NCBI GenBank assembly: GCA_039621445.1
Contig: CP154954.1
Coordinates: 51,586,073 to 51,650,072 of the forward strand
Origin: Euglena gracilis
Taxonomy: Eukaryota > Euglenida > Euglenophyceae > Euglenales
Direction of reading: 5' to 3'
DNA length: 64,000 bases
A program made the translations under genes and the position numbers. This document shows, piece after piece, positions 22,066-31,591 of the stretch. The notes beneath the pieces are model-generated. The model saw only the letters and a list, made by a program, of their open reading frames with translations, ran no database searches and was not told the origin of the DNA. Each line of letters starts with the position of its first letter. The first letter of the stretch is position 1.

Positions 22066-25000
22066 ATGCTGCCCGGTGGAAGGGAGCCAGGCGGAGGACC
22101 GCCTTACCACCCCACCACTCACCCTCAACCGGACCAATATGCGTATCGATACGGTACGCAACCACCTGCACGGACTGTGGCTCAGGGAAACCCTGAGGCC
22201 AGCAGCAGTAGCAGAATGACCCGGTTATCATTGCCTGGGCGCACATACACCACAGGGCTGGAGGGGTATTCGCGATGGTCAAAATTTGACGACAGTGGTC
22301 ATCCCACAACACCTGTGTGAGGTGATCTGGTGCCGGGTTTGCGCTCATACGCATCACCCGGCTCATCGTCTCCGCCGTGTGGTGGATCATCACACCCGCA
22401 TACGGTGGGAGGCGACGAGAGCCTGATGGCTGAGATGGCCGCGCTTCCGCGTGACCTGGGCGTGGAAGTCCCGCCACAGGTAGCACGGCAGGTACCACCA
22501 GTTGGCACTTACACCGCACATTTTCGTGCTCACTCCCCCGGATTACCCGAGGAAGGGACAGGGGAAGCACCTGTCCGGAGTGAAAACCCACGCGTGAAAG
22601 AAAGTATTTTTCGATCCCCTGAGCGCATGCCCCGGCGGAATTATCCTGCGCAGGAACATGTGTCTCAGTACACCGTCTCTGGGTATTACCCCCAGGAGGC
22701 ACCAGCGCCACGAGATCAGTACGTGTATCCACCTCAACCCCACCCTACCATACCTGACCCTATGCCAAGACGCTCCGCGGAAGGAAACCCTCCCGCGACG
22801 TCTGACATTGCCCGGAGCGCTCGCCCGCGGGAAGCCGCGGCAGCGCCTCGTGCGGCACCGGTGCCACAGGTACGGGATGAACCCGTCAACCCGTGGACTG
22901 GTCGGCCGTTCGATACCGAGGAGGAACGTCAACAGTATGAATATGCTGTGACGATCCAAAGACAAATCGCACGTCGCTCCCCTGTTTCCGCTGGCCAGGG
23001 ATACCCTGCCCGGGCGGAAATGACAATGGAAGAGCGCCAGCAGTATGATGCTGCTGTGTCGGCGCTCACTGGAGTCCCAGCTGCATCACGATCACGTCAA
23101 CCAGCGCGACAACAGGACGTTGCTGTGGCGGAAGCACCATCAGCACGACCCACAAGCTCTGCCGCCGGCAAGCGTGACCGCGGCCCGGAAAATCTGACGC
23201 CGCAGCCACAGCGCCGCTCGCCGAGGTCAGAAAATCCGCCCGCGGCGATGCACGTCGACGCTGACGAGGAAGCTTCGCCACCGCCAGATGTGACGGCAGA
23301 ACGGGCGCGTCGGGAAACCCGACCACCCCCAGTCGCTCCGGTTTACTCGAATCGTGGTGAAGCTGAGCAGGAATTTGCTCGAACACCCAGCACGGAATCC
23401 GTGACTTACCCTGTGTTTACACCAGAAGACCCAGAATACTGGGATTACTGGGCGACATTCGAATGGCTGTCTAACACAAAGGGTAAGGGTAAAGGAAAGG
23501 GCAAGGGTAAGGGGAAAGGAAAAGGCCAGGAGAAAGGTGGAAAAGCCCCACCTGGCAAAGGCGGAAAATCCGCTTGGCCAGCTCTAGGCAAGGGCGGTAA
23601 ATCTGCCGGACCCCCAGCAGGAAAAGGCGGAAAAGCCGCCGAACCTTCGAAAACGAAGGACTATGACGTTGCCTCGGTGTTCAAATACCTTGAGGAGATC
23701 TGGCCGAAAATCGATGCAGATCTCCAAAAGTTCACAAAAGCAGGCAACGTGATCCACCGACCACCGGATGCGGTGCTCGAAGTGGTGCAGAATCGTATGA
23801 ACGATTACTGCAAACGTTTTTTCTACAGTTCCGAACTTCATGCTTTTGAGGGATATCCTCATTCGAATGAAGTTGTCCTGGACCGGATGCCCGGTTTCTG
23901 GGAGCTGTGGTTCTGGTTGGGATACCCCTGCCAGAATTCGGCATTTTTACCGACCGAAACGGTCTGACGTATATCGATTGTATGAATACTTGTGAAGACG
24001 ACGAAACGTTCGTCGCACAGTTGAAGGAAATCTTCACGCACATGTATTCCGTGGGAGCACTGGGAATCCAGTGGAAGTATTACCCTCTGCCGGAGAAACT
24101 CCAGGCGCAGGCCGCGGTAATGTTCACATGCAATCTCCAAGTATACTTGGACAGCATGTATGGCACGCTGTTCATGGTCTTGGATGTCGACCTTGCGTAC
24201 CGCCAGCGGTACAAACTGGAATGCCAGTTTTGCAAGGAAGTTGCATTGTTGACTTCTGAGGTTTCGGAGAACGCGGAAAACCGCCTCCGACTGCCGAGAA
24301 TGCCGGTAGCCAGCCGACCAGGAGATTCCTCCTGCATCAGTGCCGAAATCCCCGGATCGGAACGAAAGACCGAAAGGTGCTGAAACAGCACCGGCAGAAA
24401 ATATTTCTGCTGCAGCAGTACTGGCACAGGGCGTGGATTACCTACGTCCTGGAGGTCCACATATACTTCCTGGAATACATGACCACCGATGTGGATATCC
24501 ACAGAAGGTGGTTACCTCGGGGATACACCGAGGTGGACGCCAGACCCAATGATCCAGACCAACGCAGGATGAACCTGCGACCGGACTGGCAAGAGGCCGA
24601 AATCGGCCTCCAGGAGCACCTGGACACCCAGTTCGGGAAGATCCTGATCTGGGACGATTTCCAAATGTTTTTCGCGGCACACGAGGGGAAAGAACCTCGT
24701 TATGTGTTGCCGCTGCCCGCTTTCCTGGAAGACACAGGAGAATACGGCATGCACGAGAATTGTCGACAGCAGTGGGAAGACCTCTGCCTGATCGACGACG
24801 ACGAGCCGCAACCTCCACCCGGAAGCTGGGTGAGAGCTTCGTGGCCACCCCCATACCCCAACTCTGACAGGAGTGAAAGTATAAGCTTTTACCGCCTTTC
24901 AGACGCACAAGGGTGCTACAGGAGCGGAAAAGACCCGCGTACTGCAGCACAACTACATACAGAGGAATCCCCTCCGGAAGCGGAGGAGGAGGAGGAAACG

Positions 25001-26174
25001 GTCCCAATGGCCGAGGATGAACCTCAGTCAGCGGAACCTCCGGCACGGGAAACCCGTAGCCCATCGGGCGTGATGCTGGACACTGTGGCAGAAACTGCCC
25101 GGCGTCCAGGTTCACCGACAGGTGAAATGACACCTGTGGAACTGTCACCAACCTCACTACGGCAGGAGTACCGACCCCTCCGCGGGAAAACCCGCCGGAG
25201 ACGGTACCCAACACGCCTGAGGTATAACGCCTCCGGCTCCCTGTTTCCGGGGAAACCCCGTCGACAGAGGAGCCAGCGGAGGAGCCCACTTCAGGTGAAG
25301 GACCTGAACGGCGCACCTCGCTGGGCGGACGTGTACTCGGTGGTTTGCGGTCATTGATCGCAGTTGTCACTCCACGTGGCACTGCGGCCAGTTCTTCCAC
25401 AGCTGCGGCGGAAACTGCCCAGCCGGCGGAAGAAACACTCGACACTGCAGCCATGGTGGAGGATGAACCTCCCCCAACGGCGGCACCACCGCCAGTGTCG
25501 GAAGCGACACGGACGGAAGGCGAACAGATCGCCATGGCCGTGGAGACAACACCAGCCGTGTCAGTACAGGATGATCCTCTATCAGCACCAGCAGTGCCGC
25601 CAGAGGCACGGGATGAACCCGCATCTCAGGGCACAGCCACAATCACAGCACAGAAGCGTCAAGGCACACGGACACCGGCGCCTGAAAAACAGGACGGGCG
25701 GACGTCCATGCCTCCGCCACAGGCTCAACCAGCGCGAAGTGCGCTGGCCAAGCCTGCACCCACACCATCCCCCATGGCTACCCCTGGGAAACCCACGGAA
25801 GCCGCGAAGGAGCGTGTAGGACGACCATCAGCTCGGGAAACCTCTGCTGAAGGTCAACGACGCTCGGCGTCGGGGAGCAGACCCCCGTCCCAAGCGTCAC
25901 CACGCACCTGGGCGAGCAACCGCGACGCCGACCGGCGGCCCTCGGATACTCCGGAAACCGGAAGTCCGAAGGCCGCGGCAAAAACAAAACCGGGCGAGGC
26001 CCCTTGCAAGCCCACACCGAAATCTGGTGATCAGCCCCCACCGAAAGGCGGTGGTGGTGCTGGCGGCCAGAGTGCTGCATCCTCTTCTCGGGGATCAACC
26101 TCGGGACAAGGATTCACGCACGTCGCGTCATCCGGCTATGGGAAAACCTCACAGCCGAAACCTCCGTCAAAGGG
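22066..26174 (+). pseudogene. large extra coding region downstream of pol, part 1
   Basis: One frame runs 22,066-23,967, broken only by an in-frame TGA at 22,318-22,320; it continues in other frames through 24,377-25,357 and 25,345 to the nested element at 26,175. The first part is rich in Pro, Arg, Ser and Gln; at 23,481-23,640 it has a Lys-Gly repeat tract followed by GKGGK repeats. A compact region follows (VASVFKYLEEIWPKIDADLQ, RMPGFWELWFWLG, LPEFGIFTDRNGLTYIDCMN), then RQKIFLLQQYWHRAWITYV and acidic low-complexity sequence. It occupies the env position but I see no signal peptide, membrane anchor or fusion motif. No family recognised. It probably continues after the nested element at 28,989. 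A frameshift near 23,925 lies at CCCC. Confidence 0.6.
23481..23540 (+). repeat. Lys-Gly coding minirepeat
   Basis: AAAGGGTAAGGGTAAAGG-type 6-bp repeats encode alternating Gly-Lys for about nine units within the extra coding region, followed by GKGGK repeats to about 23,640. Codons alternate between synonymous forms, so the protein sequence is kept better than the DNA. Confidence 0.85.
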
Positions 26175-26559
26175 TGTGATACGGGGGTGTGGCGATTTCC
26201 CCCTGGGTGGCCTCCATTCTTTTTCTTGCACTTCAGCCCTTCTGGCCCTTGACTTTTTCCCCATCTTGCTGCGGAGCTCAGTTCAAATTCCAAAATTACA
26301 CCAGAGGGCAGAGCAATCCAAAATCACTTAGACAGGCAAACATGACAAAGGAGTACGCTGATTGCCACTGTACAGAAAAAATATACAGATGGGAGTTCCT
26401 AATTACGCAGGGCAAGTGTTAACTCCCAGTCTTGGCATGCCAGCGCACTACTCTGTGATATTTACTGCACTCAGCACCTCAAAGGCTGCGGACACACCCC
26501 CCTTCCCAAAAAGCTTCCCAGAAGCTATAATGAATCCTTGTTGCAGCCTTTGTGGGCTG

Positions 26560-27560
26560 AACGGTGTGGCAGCCCTCCCCGGAGCGCCGCCGAAAACCGT
26601 CTTTTCTCGAACGGTGGGGCAGCTCTCCTGGGGGTGCCACCCAAAACCGTCAACCCGGCGAAAAATCCTCTGTCGGGGGGCAGCCTGTGGGGCGCCCAGT
26701 CACCCCCTGGGGGGGAGGGCAGCCTTTGAAGGGCGCCACAACCCTGCCAAACACCCAAAACGTGGGGGGGCAGCCTGATTGAGTGCCCAACCATCCACAA
26801 GGGGCGGGGGCAGCACACTTTGCGCCCACCTCGCCTCCCCGTAATAAAACAAAAAACGAACAAGGCCACCGAACGAATCATCACCTGTGGAGGGGCAGCT
26901 TCCCCTAGCGCCCAACGGTCCACGGGGGGGGGCAGCTTCTGCGCCCGCCTCATCTCCCAAAATTAAAAAGCATACATTGGACCACCCGGACAAAACATCA
27001 TCTGTGGAGGGGCAGCTTACCCCAAGCGCCCAACTGTCCACGGGGGGGGGGGCAGCTTCTGCGCCCACCTCACCTCCCAAATGTCACCCCTCACTCCCAC
27101 TGTCCTTTGCGGCTGGTAGTTAGTTCTTCGCCAACCCCAGTCCCCCTCTTCGGCTAGGACCGCAAACAGAAGGAAGATCGCACGAAAGTCTGAAAGGCAC
27201 GCCAACAAGGGAAATGTCGCCTTAGTCTGCCTTTCTTCTCCCCGAACTTCGGCTGGGAATGTCCACCCAAGCCAGTGTGGGGGGGGGGGCAGCCCTGCAG
27301 GGCGCCCTCAGGCCCACGTGAGACACATCGATTGACCATAAAAATGCGGGGGGCAGCCACCATGGCGCCTCGGCCCGTGAATCGGCCCTTACATGGTGGG
27401 GGGCAGCCTCACCAGGGCGCCACCTGCCCACAGCCTCGCCCGCGATTGAATAAAATTCGGTTGGGCCCATCCCAAACCGAGGTAGGGGTCAGCCTCGCCA
27501 GGGCGCCACATGCCCACAGGTCACCAGGGGTAAAAAGGGAGGGCAGCCATTGCTGGCACC
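26560..27560. repeat. tandem G/C-rich repeats in the 3' region of N2
   Basis: Repeated blocks of a GGGGGGCAGC-centred phrase followed by GGGCGCC or TGCGCCC. Best copies are 26,885-26,960 and 27,002-27,078, about 118 bp apart (compare GGAGGGGCAGCTTCCCC with GGAGGGGCAGCTTACCCC, both followed by GCGCCCAACNGTCCACGG). Shorter relatives continue to 27,550. Confidence 0.75.
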
Positions 27561-27576
27561 CTCAACCCCAACGGGC

Positions 27577-28653
27577 TCACTCCTCTGCCCACTGTCTCTT
27601 CCTTCTCCTTCGTCTCCTTGCTGCCGATGTTGTCCAGTGAGGCACCCCCTCCTCGTCCAGCTCCATCCACTTGTCTGCCTCGGTCATTGCCTTCTTTTCC
27701 CCTCGTCGGCTCCGGTCCAGCAGCACTGCCCAGTAGCCACAGGCGGCTTTGCTGTGAAACAGTCTGGTCCACTGTGGATAATAGTGTCTTCGAACTGCAT
27801 ACCTCTGCACCTCATCCCACAGAGGGGTCCCTTGACAATCTGGCAGCAGCACCACCAACTCTCTCCCTGGTGTCTTCCTCAGCATTTCCACTAGACGTTC
27901 TTCACCTGCTTCTTCCACGCTCACAGGCACCACCGTCACATGCGGCTTGGCCTGCAGTCTTTGCCGCACATCTGTCTCCAGCCGCAGGCACAACCAGGCC
28001 CCCTCGCCCTGGGGGGTGCTGGCAACCGACACACCCTGGTCCAGCCACTTGTATGCGGCCTCCTTTTGCTGCTCTGTGTTGCATTCCACATGACGTACAT
28101 GGGCATGGCCTGCACCGGCATCATCTGTATTTCCCTGTGGACCACCGTCTCCATGTCTGGAATGTCCATCTCGCCCATCCGCATGTCTGGCATGTCCATC
28201 TCGACCATCTCCATGTATGGAATGTCCATCTCGCCCATCCGCATGTCTGGCATGTCCATCTCGACCATCTCCATGTCTGCCATCTTGACCTCTGGGTTGC
28301 CACCTTGGACGTCCCCTGCCATGGGAGCTCCTGGAATGTCCAACACGACCATGTCCCTTTGCAGCATGTCCAGCACCAACAATTGCATCCCCAGACCCAG
28401 ATGCGGCATGCACCCCAGCAGCATGCACAACTCCTACACCATGTCCAGAACCACCATCATGGACTCCAGCTGCATCACCAGAACTGGCATGTAGACAAGC
28501 CACGGCTTCCAGATCCACTTCCTCCTCCAGCATCACTCTGCGCACAATGCCAACAAGTGCCATGACACCTTCTGAATGTCCACTGGCTCCAGCGCCTCTT
28601 TGTGCATGTCCTTCTGTCTCATCTCCAGACATGTCATCTTCCGCAATGCTCAT
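27577..28653 (-). CDS. unknown ORF of nested element N2
   Basis: 358-codon open frame starting ATG 28,653, only about ten bases inside the minus-strand 5' repeat boundary. It begins MSIAEDDMSGDETEGHAQRG, has a Gly/His-rich low-complexity half with an exact 60-bp tandem repeat (DGRDGHARHADGRDGHS-type units), then a compact domain (GAWLCLRLETDVRQRLQAKP, GRELVVLLPDCQGTPLWDEV, YYPQWTRLFHSKAACGYWAV) and a basic end RRRRRRKRQWAEE. No family recognised and no retroelement enzyme motif. A single intact frame of this size within an element lacking gag and pol suggests selection or recent capture. Translation is not demonstrated. Confidence 0.6.
   Translation of the reverse strand: MSIAEDDMSGDETEGHAQRGAGASGHSEGVMALVGIVRRVMLEEEVDLEAVACLHASSGDAAGVHDGGSGHGVGVVHAAGVHAASGSGDAIVGAGHAAKGHGRVGHSRSSHGRGRPRWQPRGQDGRHGDGRDGHARHADGRDGHSIHGDGRDGHARHADGRDGHSRHGDGGPQGNTDDAGAGHAHVRHVECNTEQQKEAAYKWLDQGVSVASTPQGEGAWLCLRLETDVRQRLQAKPHVTVVPVSVEEAGEERLVEMLRKTPGRELVVLLPDCQGTPLWDEVQRYAVRRHYYPQWTRLFHSKAACGYWAVLLDRSRRGEKKAMTEADKWMELDEEGVPHWTTSAARRRRRRKRQWAEE
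28157..28276. repeat. two exact 60-bp tandem copies inside the N2 ORF
   Basis: The phrase TCCATCTCGCCCATCCGCAT to TCCATCTCGACCATCTCCAT is present twice in direct order, with a third partial unit, and encodes the Gly-Arg-Asp-Gly-His repeats of the N2 protein. Confidence 0.85.
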
Positions 28654-28988
28654 ACTCCTTTGTGTGATACGGGGGTCTGGCGATTTCCCCCTGGGTGGCC
28701 TTCATTCTTTTTCTTGCACTTCAGCCCTTCTGGCCCTTGACTTTTTCCCCATCTTGCTGCGGAGCTCACTTCAAATTCCAAAATTACACCAGAAGGCAGA
28801 GCAATCCAAAATTACTTAGACAGGCAAACATGACAAAGGAGTACGCTGATTGCCACTGTACAGAAAAAATATACAGATGGGAGTTCCTAATTACGCAGGG
28901 CAAGTGTTAACTCCCAGTCTTGGCATGCCAGCGCACTACTCTGTGATATTTACTGCACTCAGCACCTCAAAGGCTGCGGACACAAGGG

Positions 28989-30582
28989 GCAGGGAAAATC
29001 CCGCGCCTCAACAGCCGAGACACCTTCGGAAGACGAAGTTGTCATCGACTGGAACGCGATCAATCAGGATGATCCTGAGACTCATGACCTGAAAAACAGG
29101 TACATGATGATCGACCACAAACTGAGGACAAATCAATGTCTCAACCGGTGGATTGAGCCACTGTTCTGTCAGGGCCGAAAATGGTCATTTGATCAGAACG
29201 TGACCTGGAATTATTACAATTCCAGATCCCCTCGTGTTTTGGCCCAATACTTCGGCGAGGAATTCCTCATTGACAAAACGACAGAAAACCGTTTTGTGTG
29301 GCTTTGCACTGTATGCCACAAGATGTATAACAGTGCACCTGACTTGGGATTACCCCTCGTCCATGTGTGCAACCCTGTGGATCGGAAATCGTTCCACAAG
29401 GATGTATACATCCCCAACTGTGCCGCCTTGGTATGCGCCAAGTGCGTGGACAGTTGGACCCACAGCACAGTTTTAGCTACACCGAGCGAGATGGTACGAA
29501 TGTACCACTACTCTGCGTCAACTGCCTTCGAGGCACCTTCTGGCAAACTGCGGAAGGCGCAGTTCGCACAATCGTGCCAAGCGGCCAGAAGCCACTGGAG
29601 GAATACTCCACCTTGCACAAAAAGTACAAGGACTTTTTCAAGTGTTCCAACCTCAAGCTTGACGACTACCGCCACACGGGAATGGCCCGTGGGTGGCAGA
29701 TCGACAGTGGGGCGATACGCCTCGCTGCTGAGGAGGCAGGGGTAAGATTACCTTACCTCTGGGTGACAGCAGACAGGGAAAAGATATTTTTTCGCCTGTT
29801 CACAACCCAGGACCGAAACGGTCGCTGGAGCCTGCCACAATGGCCACCCGAAAACCATGGGATGAGCTAGAAAGACTGGCTTGGGGCCATATTACGACCC
29901 CATACAGTTCGCGCGGAATGTGCGTATCACATGCCAATTGACTTCCACCCGGGGAATGCCCCGCAGGTGTCAGCCAATCACCCACGGATGAATCACTTCA
30001 TCTGGCCAGCCACTCTGCCCAGGAAATTCTGGGAGAAGCTGCAATGGTTCCTCGCGGAAAGAGCGGGAGCAACCAAGCACACAGTCCCTGAAGGATGGGT
30101 TCGGGACTGGGTAGCACCTGACTTTGACTACGAATCGCCAGAAACCTGGCTCGTGGACAGGCCACCACCACCACAATTCCAGATGGTCCTGGTGGAAGAT
30201 CCTCTGGACTCCCGCCATGATTATTGGCGGTTGGAAAGGATATAATGCCGAAACAGCATTACCAGGCCCATGTAAGGTAAGCGCCTTCATGGAGCCTGGA
30301 CACCCCAGGAGACTCATACACAATACACTGGTAGCGGAAATCGCTAAACAGCCCTGGGATGAACCTGGATCTGTGTCACACACTCTGCGCTCTGGATGGA
30401 AGCATCCAAGAGCCCCCCCCCCCCGCCACCCCTTCTACCAATGGCTATGCGGACGGAAACCGTCTGCAGGAGGTAAGTGCCTGTTATCGCGTCGTGAAGG
30501 AGCTACCTCTGTGAAGACCTTGGCAGCCGGGAAACCTGGCAAGCCGCTAAGTGACACACAGCACACAGCGCGCACGCCGTAA
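28989..30582 (+). pseudogene. extra coding region downstream of pol, part 2 (Cys-rich)
   Basis: Continuation of the region interrupted by N2. Contains MIDHKLRTNQCLNRWIEPLF, then a Cys-rich module at about 29,300-29,560: WLCTVCHKMYN, VCNPVDRK, CAALVCAKCVDSW and, in another frame, LLCVNCLRG. The C-x2-C pairs suggest zinc binding. After it come YKDFFKCSNLKLDDYRHTGM, LPYLWVTADREKIFFRLFTT and WPATLPRKFWEKLQWFLAER. Frameshifts near 29,470, 29,870 and 30,245. No known family. Given its place it might be a structural or accessory protein of the element; that is inference only. Confidence 0.5.
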
Positions 30583-31158
30583 TAATAGGCCAACTTGTCA
30601 CTTTTCGGCCCTAAGGCCCCTTAAGGCTGCCAGACAGCAAAAATTCTGTTTTGGCCTAAGCCAGCCGCCCCTCTCCTCCCTACTTTCCCCCCACCCCCGC
30701 AAAGCTGTCGCCGGCAGTCGGTTCTGTAAGTAGGCTTTTGTTTCCTAGTGCGGATATGACCGCCTAGGAGCCCTATCCGGGTATGACCAGGATAGGAGCC
30801 TGCCCCCCCCCTTACACACCTCTCCCCTCGGGTTTTCAGCGAATACGGTTGACCAACCCCGCGTTCCTTTGGCACACCCAAAGTGGGTGGATGGGACACT
30901 TTGTCAGGAAACCTGCCAAGCCCCGTTTCCCACAGTGGGCTTTCTCACACCCCACCTAAGCCGAAACGGCTAATAGGTAACCGCGAAACGCGGCTAACCT
31001 TTTGCACGTTTTTGGGCTTTGGGTGGATGCCACTGTGCGGAAAGGAGAGACACCGAATGGAGTAGAAGTGAACCCCACCGGGGAAGCGTCAGATATCCTG
31101 ACTGGTCCTGGGAATCCCTGGTCCATGAAGGAAATCGGGCGTATCCCTGGGAGGGGGA
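30583..31158 (+). other. noncoding 3' region and polypurine tract
   Basis: Between the last coding segment and the right LTR. Contains hairpins AGCCGAAACGGCT (30,959-30,971) and CCGCGAAACGCGG (30,981-30,993), and an imperfect repeat GCGGATATGACC / CCGGGTATGACC around 30,752 and 30,778. It ends in GGGAGGGGGA just before the LTR, the likely polypurine primer for plus-strand synthesis. Confidence 0.7.
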
Positions 31159-31586
31159 TGTGTACCAGGCACGTCCCAGCTCTGTAGGATATCTGCAGAG
31201 TGGGTTCTGTGACGGTCGCACCACTGTGGAAACCACAGTTGGTAAGATCGTGGCAGACCCTTCTGGGATCTGCCCCTGGACACGTCAGCACTTTTCTCTC
31301 CTTCCCCCACAGGTGGTATTCTTTACTGTCATCAATTCCAAGTTTGACCATTGGTTTTGTCAGAGGGAAAAACCCTCAGAACAATCGAACTTGACTCCAG
31401 AAGAAACTTCTGAAGTCTTTGTCTTGTGCTTTGCCTCTTGCGGAATTGGGGACAAAAGGGGAAAACCACTTTTTGTTACTCCAAAGACTTTTCCCTACCA
31501 TAAGTAGGCTGCACACCAAGGCGAAAGCGAAAGGTTTTTTCAGAAAGTCCCAAAAAGGGGAAAAGGGAAAGCTTTGGACGTACACT
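31159..31586 (+). repeat. 3' LTR
   Basis: 428 bp, matches 10,492-10,919 with about four visible differences. Followed by the GTTTC target duplication at 31,587-31,591 and then the interrupted DIRS-like recombinase frame. Confidence 0.95.
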
Positions 31587-31591
31587 GTTTC

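Larger units (their letters stand above)
26175..28983 (-). mobile_element. nested nonautonomous LTR element N2, antisense to its host
   Basis: Terminal direct repeats 26,175-26,495 and 28,663-28,983 (about 321 bp, nearly identical), flanked by AAGGG at 26,170-26,174 and 28,984-28,988, a 5-bp target duplication. On the minus strand the repeats begin TGTCCGCAG or GTGTCCGCAG and end CCGTATCACA. A purine tract GGGAAGGGGGG directly precedes the minus-strand 3' repeat (forward 26,497-26,515), fixing the orientation as minus. It carries one antisense ORF (27,577-28,653) and a tandemly repeated G/C-rich 3' region, and no gag or pol. It interrupts the extra coding region of the host element. Confidence 0.85.
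10492..31586 (+). mobile_element. giant Ty3/gypsy-type LTR retrotransposon with integrase chromodomain
   Basis: Bounded by two 428-bp LTRs that begin TGTGTACCAGG and end GACGTACACT and differ at only about four positions by eye (about 99% identical). Both flanks carry GTTTC (10,487-10,491 and 31,587-31,591), a 5-bp target duplication. A primer-binding site follows the left LTR and a GGGAGGGGGA polypurine tract precedes the right one. Gene order is gag, protease, an extra domain, reverse transcriptase, RNase H, integrase with chromodomain, then about 6 kb of additional coding sequence. Protease-RT-RNase H-integrase order and the chromodomain place it with chromoviruses of the Ty3/gypsy group. 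Removing the two nested elements (1,553 and 2,809 bp) leaves about 16.7 kb, far above the usual 5-12 kb. It inserted into the recombinase gene of a DIRS-like element. Multiple frameshifts, many at homopolymer runs, break the frames. Confidence 0.93.

Noticed and set aside
23481-23540. Simple microsatellite
   Set aside because: The repeat is in frame, encodes Lys-Gly and uses varied synonymous codons, so it is better seen as a protein repeat.
24438-25535. 365-codon minus-strand open frame
   Set aside because: It is the mirror of the plus-strand extra coding region, has no start context or motif, and lies antisense to frames that share the element's composition.
26560-27560. Plus-strand frames with Ala/Gly/Gln-rich repeats in N2
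   Set aside because: These follow the tandem noncoding repeat in the 3' region of N2; the coherent ORF is on the other strand.
28157-28276. CRISPR-like array
   Set aside because: Only two adjacent 60-bp copies without spacers, inside an ORF of a retroelement in a eukaryotic genome.
22066-30582. Envelope gene downstream of pol
   Set aside because: No signal peptide, transmembrane anchor, cleavage site or fusion peptide could be seen.
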